Below are positions 1-6,899 of a DNA stretch of 40,228 nt, piece after piece. The DNA is from Oscillatoria sp. CS-180 (lineage in GTDB: Bacteria > Cyanobacteriota > Cyanobacteriia > Phormidesmidales > Phormidesmidaceae): assembly GCF_028330965.1 (NCBI RefSeq), contig NZ_JAQMUB010000074.1, positions 1 through 40,228 of the forward strand. The letters are read 5' to 3'. The notes beneath the pieces were generated by a model, which searched no databases, was not told the origin of the DNA, and was given only the letters and a program-made list of their open reading frames with translations. The position numbers were made by a program, and so were the translations under genes. Each line of letters starts with the position of its first letter. The first letter of the stretch is position 1.

Positions 1-648
1 ATCAATAACTCGCCCACCACTCTGAAAGCCTTCTAGGAACTGAATAACGGCGAAGCAGAGCACGCCCAAAAAGCCGAACATCGTGATCTGTAATCGGGTC
101 AGCGTATCCCCAACAATCGTCAGGAGGCGGGCAATCAGCCAGCCCACACCGAAGGGGATGGGCCGAAAGAAGTCTGCCCCCATGCGATGAAAGTTGATCG
201 GCGGCTGATTAATCGCCATCTCGGTGAAGATGCCCGAGTAGATCTGGGCCGACTCCAAAAACATGATGAATAAGATGCTCACAAAAAACCAAAAGGCAAT
301 GAAGCCAGTCACCGCATAAACCTTGTTTTTATGACCAATGAAGCGCTGAATCCACTTCCAGACAAGGAACCCCGTTGGGAGCCAGAGCAGCCAGCTCATC
401 ACCCTGGGACTCAACTCGTACAGCACCAGCGCCAGTACGAGAATGGCGCATGAAATGTAAATGCCAGGATGCTTAATCTGGATGTCGGTTAACCCGCCCA
501 TCCAGCCAGATGCTTCGTCGGGGTTGGGGTTGCCGCGATCTCGTTGCGATTGGAAGGGGTTAAATTGGCGCTTCTTGCGATTACCCCCCCCGTCCTGATT
601 GAACAAGTCAGCGATTTTGGTCCGGCCTCGCTTTGAACGGGTTGTCAT
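1..648 (-). CDS. multi-span membrane protein, C-terminus beyond window edge
   Basis: The gene starts at ATG 648-646 behind a clear GGAGG ribosome site and stays open to base 1, so only the first 216 residues are visible. The first ~35 residues are basic and Asn/Gly rich (cytosolic). At least three hydrophobic stretches follow: a pair around residues 60-90, one around 105-125, and more near the window edge. I do not recognise the family. Its neighbour at 665-1351 also has a single membrane segment and a coiled coil, and lies just 16 bases upstream in the same direction, so the two are probably co-transcribed. Paired membrane genes like these are common in transfer or envelope clusters of cyanobacterial plasmids, but nothing here proves that role. 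Confidence 0.75.
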   Translation of the reverse strand, partial: MTTRSKRGRTKIADLFNQDGGGNRKKRQFNPFQSQRDRGNPNPDEASGWMGGLTDIQIKHPGIYISCAILVLALVLYELSPRVMSWLLWLPTGFLVWKWIQRFIGHKNKVYAVTGFIAFWFFVSILFIMFLESAQIYSGIFTEMAINQPPINFHRMGADFFRPIPFGVGWLIARLLTIVGDTLTRLQITMFGFLGVLCFAVIQFLEGFQSGGRVID

Positions 649-664
649 GACTGTACCTCCAGGG

Positions 665-1351
665 TTATTCAGGGTTAAGTAACTGAGGGCTGTTGAGTAT
701 GGCGGGGGTTGCTTCGGGCGAGTCCGTCAGGGACAACTCCCCAACAAACGAGCGTTTAGCCCCACTCTTCCAGCCAATCTGATCGGCGTAGCGTTGGTTC
801 ACCAGATCGGCCTCAGTCGCCTTGGCAATGTCGGTAATCATGCCCAGCTCGTTAATGTCAGGCGTGTCAGGGTCGTCCGCCATAATCACGCCCGTGACGC
901 CTCGGTCATCACAGACGATTTGATTGGGCGGCAAGATCTGACCGTTACTGATGTCTCGGTAAACGGTGTTGGCGGTGAGGGCCACCACCTGCAGCGTGTC
1001 TTCCTCGTCGTAGCCTTCGCCCATCAGCGATGCCTGAGTCAGCATCGTGCAAAGCCCCTCATAGCGGTCGTGGGCTTTTTCAGCCTCCGCCAGTCGCTCC
1101 TCCTTCTCCAGTTCGCGCTCAAGTTGATTGACCTGAGCTTGTTTCTCGGCTTGTTTGGCCTGGGCGGTCAACTGTCTCAGGGTGACTTGCTCTGGTGAGC
1201 GGTAGTGAACAGTGCAAATCGCGCCCACACTGACGCCTGTGACGCCGATCAGGAGGGGAACGACGGGGAAGTTGCCTTCGGCTCCAGCTCGCCCTGCCTC
1301 CGCCCGACGATTGGTCTTGGGTTTCTTGGATTTCCTCTGTAGTTGTGCCAT
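665..1351 (-). CDS. single-pass membrane protein with coiled coil, unknown function
   Basis: A 228-residue protein. The ATG at 1351-1349 is preferred over an upstream in-frame start because GGAG lies eight bases before it. Residues 1-25 are Lys/Arg rich, residues ~27-47 form one hydrophobic segment, and residues ~54-100 are a Gln/Glu/Lys/Ala-rich coiled coil. The C-terminal half is soluble and acidic, with no recognised motif. The topology suggests an anchored scaffold or pilot-type protein with the C-terminus on the far side of the membrane. It is followed closely by the membrane gene at 1-648. The family is not recognised. Confidence 0.75.
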   Translation of the reverse strand: MAQLQRKSKKPKTNRRAEAGRAGAEGNFPVVPLLIGVTGVSVGAICTVHYRSPEQVTLRQLTAQAKQAEKQAQVNQLERELEKEERLAEAEKAHDRYEGLCTMLTQASLMGEGYDEEDTLQVVALTANTVYRDISNGQILPPNQIVCDDRGVTGVIMADDPDTPDINELGMITDIAKATEADLVNQRYADQIGWKSGAKRSFVGELSLTDSPEATPAILNSPQLLNPE

Positions 1352-1397
1352 TCCTGCTCCTTTGGCTTGGACTACTAGCTGGCGGATAGGGCTTCCC

Positions 1398-1610
1398 TCA
1401 CTCCGCAAGGTGCTCGTTCAGGCAGTTAATCGCGGTATCAATGCCAGCGGCAGCGGTTTGGACGTTGGGGACTTGCAGGCCCTCGGTCAGACAGTGTTCG
1501 AGATAGCCCAGTTCGATGACTAGGCGTTTTACGGACTCTCGGAGACGGCGTTGGTGAGCCGCGCGATCTTGGGCAAAGGGGGTTGGGGTTTCTAGGATTG
1601 TTGTCGTCAT
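1398..1610 (-). CDS. small protein, unknown function
   Basis: A 70-residue protein with start at ATG 1610-1608 and AGAGGA upstream. It has an MTTTILETP-like N-terminus, an Arg-rich helix around residues 15-35 and a Leu/Ala helical tail. It lies 58 bases downstream of the 66-residue gene in the same direction, so the small genes 2090 to 1398 probably form one transcript. A 13-residue minus-strand frame at 29875-29916 occupies the equivalent place next to the second copy of the module and may be its truncated counterpart. No function is recognised. Confidence 0.6.
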   Translation of the reverse strand: MTTTILETPTPFAQDRAAHQRRLRESVKRLVIELGYLEHCLTEGLQVPNVQTAAAGIDTAINCLNEHLAE

Positions 1611-1668
1611 AATGGATTCCTCTGATTGAAAGATGGATAGGACTGACGATTTCCAGGGTCTCAAGCCG

Positions 1669-1869
1669 TTACGGACTGCGGAGGATCTTGATGGTGAGCT
1701 TGATGCAGGCCGTAATGATGTCGAGTACGTCAGCGGCAAGCTCATTGATGCGAGGGTGAATGCTTTCCTCCGTGCGCTCCAGTTCGACATACTGGTTTGA
1801 TAATTTGTTCATGCTTTCGATAACTCGGCGCTGGGCTGGGTTGTCGGGAGGGCTGGCAGGTGAGGTCAT
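1669..1869 (-). CDS. small helical protein of the duplicated module (left copy)
   Basis: A 66-residue, mainly helical protein whose start follows CTAGGAGGATATCTC, a strong ribosome site. Its paralogue at 29945-30148 shares the same ribosome site and the features PP-N--QRR, LER, R-NE-AADV-DI, IKL-IK-L. The family is unknown. It is encoded directly after the 69-residue gene (11-base gap), in the same order as in the right copy. Conservation of sequence, order and spacing in both copies argues that it is a real gene. Its size and context would suit a small regulator or a partner of the neighbouring HTH protein, but that is a guess. Confidence 0.7.
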   Translation of the reverse strand: MTSPASPPDNPAQRRVIESMNKLSNQYVELERTEESIHPRINELAADVLDIITACIKLTIKILRSP

Positions 1870-1880
1870 GAGATATCCTC

Positions 1881-2090
1881 CTAGCGGGTGTTGGCAGGGA
1901 TGACGGGGACCGTTGAGGCGGTTGAATCAGGCAGTTGGCCTAGGCAGGCTGCGATCTCTTGAGTGCGTCCATACTTGCGAGTCAGGGCGTTGCCCACTGC
2001 ACCAAGGCCGTAGCGATCGCAGAGGTCTTGAAGGGTCGTCTCAAGATCAAGGGCTTGGGTCGATTGAGGTTGGGTGAGAGTTGTTGTCAT
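1881..2090 (-). CDS. small conserved protein of the duplicated module (left copy)
   Basis: A 69-residue protein with the core LCDRYGLGAVGNALTRKYGR followed by a conserved LGQLPDST. The paralogue at 30160-30354 keeps LCDRYGIGAVGNALARKYGR and LGQLPDST, the strongest conservation of the whole module, and both genes carry a HIP1-like site in the RYG codons. The AVGNAL-RKYGR core looks like a short helix-turn-helix or a protein-binding helix pair. It lies downstream of the HTH gene (97-base gap) and upstream of the 66-residue gene, all on the minus strand. Function unknown. Confidence 0.7.
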   Translation of the reverse strand: MTTTLTQPQSTQALDLETTLQDLCDRYGLGAVGNALTRKYGRTQEIAACLGQLPDSTASTVPVIPANTR

Positions 2091-2186
2091 GGCTTTGAGA
2101 AGCGTGATCTCGGCAGGGGTAGGGCAACAGAAGAAGTCCCAAAATCGATAGCGGTAGCAAAGCGAACATGATGATGGAAGTCGCTG

Positions 2187-2738
2187 TCATCCAGACGTTT
2201 CCAGCTTTTTCCCGGTATGCTTTCCCAGCGCTGCGGTCGCATCCCCCATCGCGTTTGCCTTCATCGTGGCCACAGTTTGCTGGATATCTGCGACAGCTCC
2301 CAGCATTTCCGTAACGGCAAAGTCAGACAACAGTGAATCGGCACGCTGAGCGGTTCGAGCCGTATGGGCTTCCACATCGGCAGTGGTTTGAGCGGCATCC
2401 ACGAGATTGAATTGCAGGCGTTCTGCCGCAGGTAAGCTGGCGTGGCGCAGCGCGAGAGAACTGCGGGTCGGGGCAATCACAGTCTGGGTATCAGGGCCGT
2501 CGATCAGTTCGACTTCGATGCTGTCTTCTTCGGTAATCTCCGTCACTGGAATTTTGGGAGCCATCTCCGCAATCTGGCTGACCTCATCTTCGGAATAGAG
2601 CGTGCGACGGCCATCGCTCGGATCTGGAGTTCCGAAACGTCTCCCAATCTGTTTCTCGACTTTGCGGCGGTACTTGTTGACGGCCTGGACTGTACAGCCC
2701 AGACGCTTAGCAATATCAGCAGTTGAATACATGGGCAT
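2187..2738 (-). CDS. HTH DNA-binding protein with helical C-terminus (left module)
   Basis: A 184-residue protein starting at MPMYSTADIAKRLGC. The N-terminal ~45 residues read as a MerR/excisionase-type helix-turn-helix (STADIAKRLGCTVQAVNKYR) followed by a wing, and the rest is a long Ala/Thr/Gln-rich helical region suited to oligomerisation. I prefer this start to one 72 bases upstream because the intervening DNA is made of 11-bp iterons (2742-2805), which are more likely operators than coding sequence. The right-hand counterpart, interrupted by an insertion sequence, has the same plan: HTH first, helical region, and a C-terminal ALAEMG/NAMGDA-like segment ending in KK. Autoregulator or centromere-binding protein are both plausible. 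Confidence 0.65.
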   Translation of the reverse strand: MPMYSTADIAKRLGCTVQAVNKYRRKVEKQIGRRFGTPDPSDGRRTLYSEDEVSQIAEMAPKIPVTEITEEDSIEVELIDGPDTQTVIAPTRSSLALRHASLPAAERLQFNLVDAAQTTADVEAHTARTAQRADSLLSDFAVTEMLGAVADIQQTVATMKANAMGDATAALGKHTGKKLETSG

Positions 2739-2741
2739 TTT

Positions 2742-2805
2742 TTCTGAATCGGTTCTGAAACGATGCAGCGGTTTCTGAAAGGGTTCGGAAACGTTTCTGA
2801 ATCGT
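2742..2805. promoter_or_regulatory. five 11-bp iterons upstream of the HTH gene
   Basis: Five copies of TTCTGAA-type 11-mers start at 2742, 2753, 2773, 2784 and 2795, in a 2 + 3 arrangement separated by 9 bp. The consensus is TTCTGAAwCGn, with one copy TTCGGAA. The 11-bp phase puts successive sites on nearly the same helical face. They abut the start of the HTH gene and lie in the divergent promoter region, so they are likely its binding sites. The right-hand module has iterons of the same length and a different sequence. Confidence 0.7.
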
Positions 2806-2826
2806 CTCATTAAAGTGATAACATAA

Positions 2827-2912
2827 TCAGGTACAATTCAGGCAATATTCAGTCAATAATGCTAGAAGTTTACTTGTGGAGATTTTCCTCATGGCTTCAG
2901 GTACGATTCAGG
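2827..2912. repeat. 16-bp direct repeat, 70 bp apart
   Basis: TCAGGTACAATTCAGG (2827-2842) recurs as TCAGGTACGATTCAGG (2897-2912) with one mismatch. The first copy is upstream of the 118-residue gene and the second overlaps its first codons, so a bound protein could sit on both sides of its start. Confidence 0.6.
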
Positions 2913-3247
2913 GCAAAATGGACACCATAGAGATGTGTCTGAAGAATTCTGGAGAGCCTATGCCCCGTCGAGAGCGGTTCAGTATTTCTCCAATTGGTGA
3001 GTATTATCGCGACTTGCTCGAGATAGATGCTTGGATCAATGCCCGCACCGCATCAGCGCAGGCAAACAGCTTGTTATGCGCCAAATTGCAAGAAAGAGAG
3101 ACCCGTATCAAAGAGCGAGTTGCTTATCTTGCAAAAAAGCGAGGTATTACCGCAGATGAAATGTGGGTTCAAATCTTAAAGGGGGATGCCGAGGATCTTA
3201 GTCCAGGCGAAATTGTAGACTATGCCAACAGCAATCTTGATGATTAA
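2891..3247 (+). CDS. small helical protein, divergent from the HTH gene (left module)
   Basis: A 118-residue protein. ATG 2891 is chosen because GGAG lies nine bases upstream. The second half (GEYYRDLLEIDAWINARTA..., then a Lys/Glu helix, then KKRGITADEMWVQILKGD) aligns by eye with the 89-residue gene at 33102-33371, which has GLYDYWRL, ERNWEKHETR and EKGISPEEMFLRY in the same order. Both genes are divergent from the HTH gene of their module. The size and helical plan resemble small ribbon-helix-helix or adaptor proteins of plasmid maintenance systems, but no motif settles it. Confidence 0.65.
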   Translation: MASGTIQGKMDTIEMCLKNSGEPMPRRERFSISPIGEYYRDLLEIDAWINARTASAQANSLLCAKLQERETRIKERVAYLAKKRGITADEMWVQILKGDAEDLSPGEIVDYANSNLDD

Positions 3248-3628
3248 TCTCATCTGACCGCAAGCCAGACTTTCCAATTTCCAAGAAGATAGTCCATCGA
3301 AGATATGAACGATGACATTACGCTTCAGTAACCCCGAACTCAATGTCGGTCAGTTTGAATCCTTGAATGCATTCCACCTTTAAGTTAAGGACAGTCTGTA
3401 AGCTTGCTCAGCCAGCAGAATAGGCCCGTAACCGTCAGCAAAGTTCTTCACGCTGATTTGGACTATTGGTTTTCGAACAACTTCCTCATTGCTTCTAATC
3501 GCCATGCATCTCATTGGTGATAGGCTCGCTTGCGCTGGACAGAGACTCTACATGGAACCAACGGATTTCCAGAACTCGCGAGTCCTAGACCAATCTTTTC
3601 TTTCACCTGACAAAACAGGAGAACTTTC
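3248..3628. other. intergenic stretch without a supported gene
   Basis: 381 bases between the small module gene and the broken gene at 3629. I see no conserved frame, RNA gene or mobile element. The last ~15 bases hold the ribosome site (AGGAGAACTTTC) of the downstream gene. Confidence 0.5.
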
Positions 3629-4105
3629 ATGAACATCACGCAATTGATCTTTTTGCGACCCAGAGAAACCTCTCCGACCTACAAAGATGAAGGCCACTCT
3701 CTTGAAATCGGTCTTATCCCTTTGCAGCTAGGCGATATCCGCCGTTGGGACGATAAAGCCTAGCAAGTCGCTCACGTCGAAACCTACTCCGCCTCAACGG
3801 AGACCCACAACACCTTCCATTTGGCGATACTGACTCCCGATGGAAACCTGGACAACCTTCGATCTCTTCGAGTGGGGGACTCCCGCTCAATGTCTCTCTA
3901 CCTCAGCCGCGAAGACTTCGCCCTCACTTGGCCTGATCCCTCCGAGTGTCTGCCAGAGGTGGGCGATGAAGCGCCTCCACTGGAGGGCTGGCAGGTGGAG
4001 CGAATGCAGGAATTTGTGGGCGATCGCACCGATGCCCTCTACGATCTCGTCCTCATCTGCTGGTGTGTTTCTATCAGGGATGAAGCAGACCAAACAGCTG
4101 CCTGA
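3629..4105 (+). pseudogene. module gene broken by an in-frame TAG (left copy)
   Basis: The frame starts MNITQLIFLR at ATG 3629 and is clearly homologous along its whole length to the intact 157-residue gene at 33707-34180. Codon 45, a Trp (TGG) in the intact copy, is TAG here (3761-3763). The remaining ~113 codons are still well conserved (SLEIGLIPLQ, VGDSRSMSLYLS, DFALTWPDPSECLP, EGWQVERMQEFVGDR), so the stop looks recent. A shortened product from an internal ATG at 3821 is possible. Family unknown. Confidence 0.8.
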
Positions 4106-4117
4106 ATGCTGTTCAAA

Positions 4118-4134
4118 GTACTTTTCAAAAGTAC
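4118..4134. promoter_or_regulatory. 17-bp perfect palindrome
   Basis: GTACTTTTCAAAAGTAC is perfectly self-complementary around C4126. It lies 13 bases after the broken gene, at the left border of the defence island. No T-run follows, so it is more likely an operator-type site than a terminator. Role unknown. Confidence 0.4.
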
Positions 4135-4399
4135 CTGCTCAGCCTTCAATCAAGCCTGATGGGCGATAGGCGGCTAATTTACCCATTAGTCTTCTTGCAG
4201 CAATCAACTAGCAAAAGCCCTCTCATTGTTGACGATGCTCGCTGACAGACGGCGTCTCATACTAAATCGTCATCGTCAATTGCGATAGTTTTCTAAAAGT
4301 TCAATCGCCACCAGTCTCGAAAAACAACGACGACTACAAACTGAGATTGCGGCAGCTACACGTAGAAAACGGTCGAAGCTTTCCATATAGGATGAGTAT

Positions 4400-5548
4400 T
4401 TACAAAAGTGCCTGAATATTCATAGCTGCCTCTTGAATGATAATTGCTGCGTGATTAACATCCGCATAAGTTGTGAATTTACCGAGACCGATGCGGAGTG
4501 AGCCTTCAATAATATCTTCATTAAGATTTATAGCACGTAGGACATGAGAGGGTGCCTCAACTCCGGAGGAACAGGCAGAACCTGTAGAGATGGCTAGCTT
4601 ACGTCGGACTCTGGCAATAATGGCGCTGTTGGGAATTTTAGGAAGAGAAATGTGTAGGTTTCCGGCAAGACGATTTTCTTGGTCGCCGTTCACGACAAGC
4701 CCCGGAATTTTTTCGATCAAAAGTTTTTGGAAGATATCGCGCTTCCCGCCAATAATTCTCTCATCTTCTTCCATCTCGATCTCTCGTAATCGACACGCTT
4801 CGCCCATGCCAACAATGCCAGGAAGGTTCAGCGTGCCTGAGCGTAGCCCTCCCTGATGTCCACCTCCGTAGAGTAACGGTTCTAAGGGATGTCCTCGTTT
4901 GACAACTAAGGCTCCAATGCCTTGGGGGCCGTAAAATTTATGGGCAGAGATAGAAAGCATGGTGATGCCCCAATCCTGGAAGTGAATAGGGATTTTACCG
5001 ACAGCTTGCGAGGCATCGCATAAGAAGGGAACGTCGTAGATTTGAGCGATGTGGGCAATTTTATCGATGGGATAAATAGTGCCAACTTCATTATTGGCGG
5101 CCATGATACAGATGAGGTGAATGCCGCTGGCACAGGATTCCTCTAACTGGGCGAGATCGATGTGAGCTTGGGCATCTACTGGGAGGATTGAGAGCTTGAC
5201 GCGACCTTGGTCTTGCAGGACAAAACAGGTGTCAAGGACAGCTTTGTGTTCGACGACAGAGAGTGCAATATGTGGATGAATGCCTTTGTTTTCCAGGTAC
5301 TGAATGGTTCCTTGAATCGCGAGGTTGATGCTTTCGGTAGAGCCAGAAGTAAAGATAATATTGCGGGGGGCAGCTCCCACCAAATCAGCCACATATCGCT
5401 TTGCTACTGTGACAGCAGCTTCGGCTGCATCGCCAATCTCGTGATCAGTACTGCTAGCATTGCCGAAGCCATCAGTCATAGCCCATAGGACTTTCTGGGC
5501 AACGCGAGGATCAACAGGTGTGGTGGAATGATAATCGAGGTAGATCAT
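4400..5548 (-). CDS. dndA: cysteine desulfurase, DndA/IscS-like
   Basis: A 382-residue class V aminotransferase-fold enzyme of full length for the family. It would use PLP to remove sulfur from L-cysteine and carry it as a persulfide. Visible residues: His101 (VVEHKAV), PLP-binding Lys204 in ISAHKFYGP, and the persulfide Cys326 in STGSACSSG. The HQGGLRSGT motif also fits. In phosphorothioation systems this enzyme feeds sulfur to the DndC/BrxP-type protein, which is present here at 19990-20787. It lies at the left end of the island on the same strand as the main operon but is separated from it by the plus-strand gene at 5715, so it needs its own promoter in 5549-5710. The symbol is given by context; an IscS/NifS housekeeping role cannot be excluded. 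Confidence 0.9.
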   Translation of the reverse strand: MIYLDYHSTTPVDPRVAQKVLWAMTDGFGNASSTDHEIGDAAEAAVTVAKRYVADLVGAAPRNIIFTSGSTESINLAIQGTIQYLENKGIHPHIALSVVEHKAVLDTCFVLQDQGRVKLSILPVDAQAHIDLAQLEESCASGIHLICIMAANNEVGTIYPIDKIAHIAQIYDVPFLCDASQAVGKIPIHFQDWGITMLSISAHKFYGPQGIGALVVKRGHPLEPLLYGGGHQGGLRSGTLNLPGIVGMGEACRLREIEMEEDERIIGGKRDIFQKLLIEKIPGLVVNGDQENRLAGNLHISLPKIPNSAIIARVRRKLAISTGSACSSGVEAPSHVLRAINLNEDIIEGSLRIGLGKFTTYADVNHAAIIIQEAAMNIQALL

Positions 5549-5652
5549 CGAATACTAGATAGTGGACAATTACGATTTGTGCTTTTCCAATAAGCAATTC
5601 AAAAAACATTTATCTTAGATTTTTTTGATGATTGAATATACTCGTTAGAGTA

Positions 5653-5715
5653 GTGAACCATAAAATTAGAGCATATGATGAAGCATACCTTAAAGAGTTA
5701 GAGAAACTGCAGTGA
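5653..5715 (+). CDS. possible 20-residue leader peptide
   Basis: The GTG 5653 frame encodes a short charged helix (NHKIRAYDEAYLKELEKLQ) and stops with TGA at 5713-5715, whose last base is the A of the ATG of the next gene (TGATG). Such a stop-start overlap is typical of translational coupling. It could equally be the tail of a decayed small gene. No conservation test was possible. Confidence 0.3.
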   Translation: MNHKIRAYDEAYLKELEKLQ

Positions 5716-6884
5716 TGGAAGGAGTATTTGCGGCTCTAGATCGCTTCTTTATTGACATTATTGGGACTATTATTCCAGGAAGCATTCTCATTCTAGGAAT
5801 TTGGGTGATTCTGGATCAGCCAAATTTATTCGGCTCGACTCAGCTTTTCCCAATAGGTGATGTGTCGGGATGGATACTATTGATTGCCATTTCTTACATT
5901 ACAGGCCATGCTGTTTCAAGTATTGGAAAGGGATTAACCAGTTTCATTATTGAGCCGTCCTTTCAAAAACTATTTAAAGTATGCCCCACTTTTTCCACAT
6001 ATTTCAGTTTTATCAAGTCAGGCAAAGAGTTAAGGGAGCAGATTGAACGGCGCGCAGATTTTTCTGGCTTTGTTAGTAAGATTTCAAGGAGATTCCCATC
6101 ACTAAGCGATTTTCCAGAAAGTGAGAAGGGCTTTGGCTTTTGGAGAAATCTGGCTCTATCGACATCGACGGATAACTCTCTCGTTTATCGCTTCGTTTTC
6201 ATTTCTTTATTGAACTTAGGAATTGCTACAGACCTAATTTTAATTGCTCTGTTATGGGCACTTTTAATCGCACTTCAGAAAGTTGGCATGGTCTCAAGTG
6301 TTCAAACGATGAACTGGGTGATATGGATTGCTCTCCTCTTCATGTCGCTTCCATTTCTAGAGAGATACTATCAGTTTCATAGGCGTTCTCTTCAGATACC
6401 ATTTTCTATGGCTTTTATTGCTCTCAGTAACGAAGCAGAAAAAGAGGATCGTTTGGCTGAAATTGGCAAGCAGACCGGAACCCCTGCTGGGAAGGCAACC
6501 GTTTATCTGGCTGGTGGGTTTTGTTCAGATTGGCAGGACCGAGTGAAGTTAGCAGTGCCTGAGTTTGAATATATAGACCCCAGACAACATAACTTGACGG
6601 ATCCTGTCGAATATACATTGTGGGATTTGGAAGGAGTTGCCCAGTCACATATAGTTTTTGCATATTTGGAAAACGCAAATCCTGGGGGATATGCTCTGGC
6701 TTTAGAGTTGGGTTACGCTAAAGCACTAAGCAAAGTCGTCATCTTTATAGATGAATGGGCAAGCTCAGAACATGAACAAGCAAAATACATTGATATGCTA
6801 AGAGCTGCCTCTATGAAAGTGTTTAGCTCTCTAGAGGAAGGGATTGATTTTTTGGAGGTGCTTTCTAAGCTTTATCGAAGGTAG
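5715..6884 (+). CDS. membrane protein with nucleoside 2-deoxyribosyltransferase-like domain
   Basis: A 389-residue protein from ATG 5715. Hydrophobic segments lie at about residues 12-33, 52-70, 158-187 and 200-215. A cytosolic domain at ~262-350 begins TVYLAGGF--DWQDR, contains an Asp/Ser helix (WDLEGVAQSHIVFAYLE) and ends with GGYALALELGYAKALSK, which matches the nucleoside 2-deoxyribosyltransferase fold. Glu331 of ELGYA is in the place of the catalytic glutamate. Enzymes of this fold cleave N-glycosidic bonds of nucleosides or nucleotides. It is divergent from the desulfurase and convergent with the brxL-like gene (15 bases between ends). A membrane-tethered nucleotide-cleaving effector would suit a defence locus, but that is inference. 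No SLATT motif was identified with confidence. Confidence 0.75.
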   Translation: MEGVFAALDRFFIDIIGTIIPGSILILGIWVILDQPNLFGSTQLFPIGDVSGWILLIAISYITGHAVSSIGKGLTSFIIEPSFQKLFKVCPTFSTYFSFIKSGKELREQIERRADFSGFVSKISRRFPSLSDFPESEKGFGFWRNLALSTSTDNSLVYRFVFISLLNLGIATDLILIALLWALLIALQKVGMVSSVQTMNWVIWIALLFMSLPFLERYYQFHRRSLQIPFSMAFIALSNEAEKEDRLAEIGKQTGTPAGKATVYLAGGFCSDWQDRVKLAVPEFEYIDPRQHNLTDPVEYTLWDLEGVAQSHIVFAYLENANPGGYALALELGYAKALSKVVIFIDEWASSEHEQAKYIDMLRAASMKVFSSLEEGIDFLEVLSKLYRR

Positions 6885-6899
6885 TTCGGCTGAGTTTTC

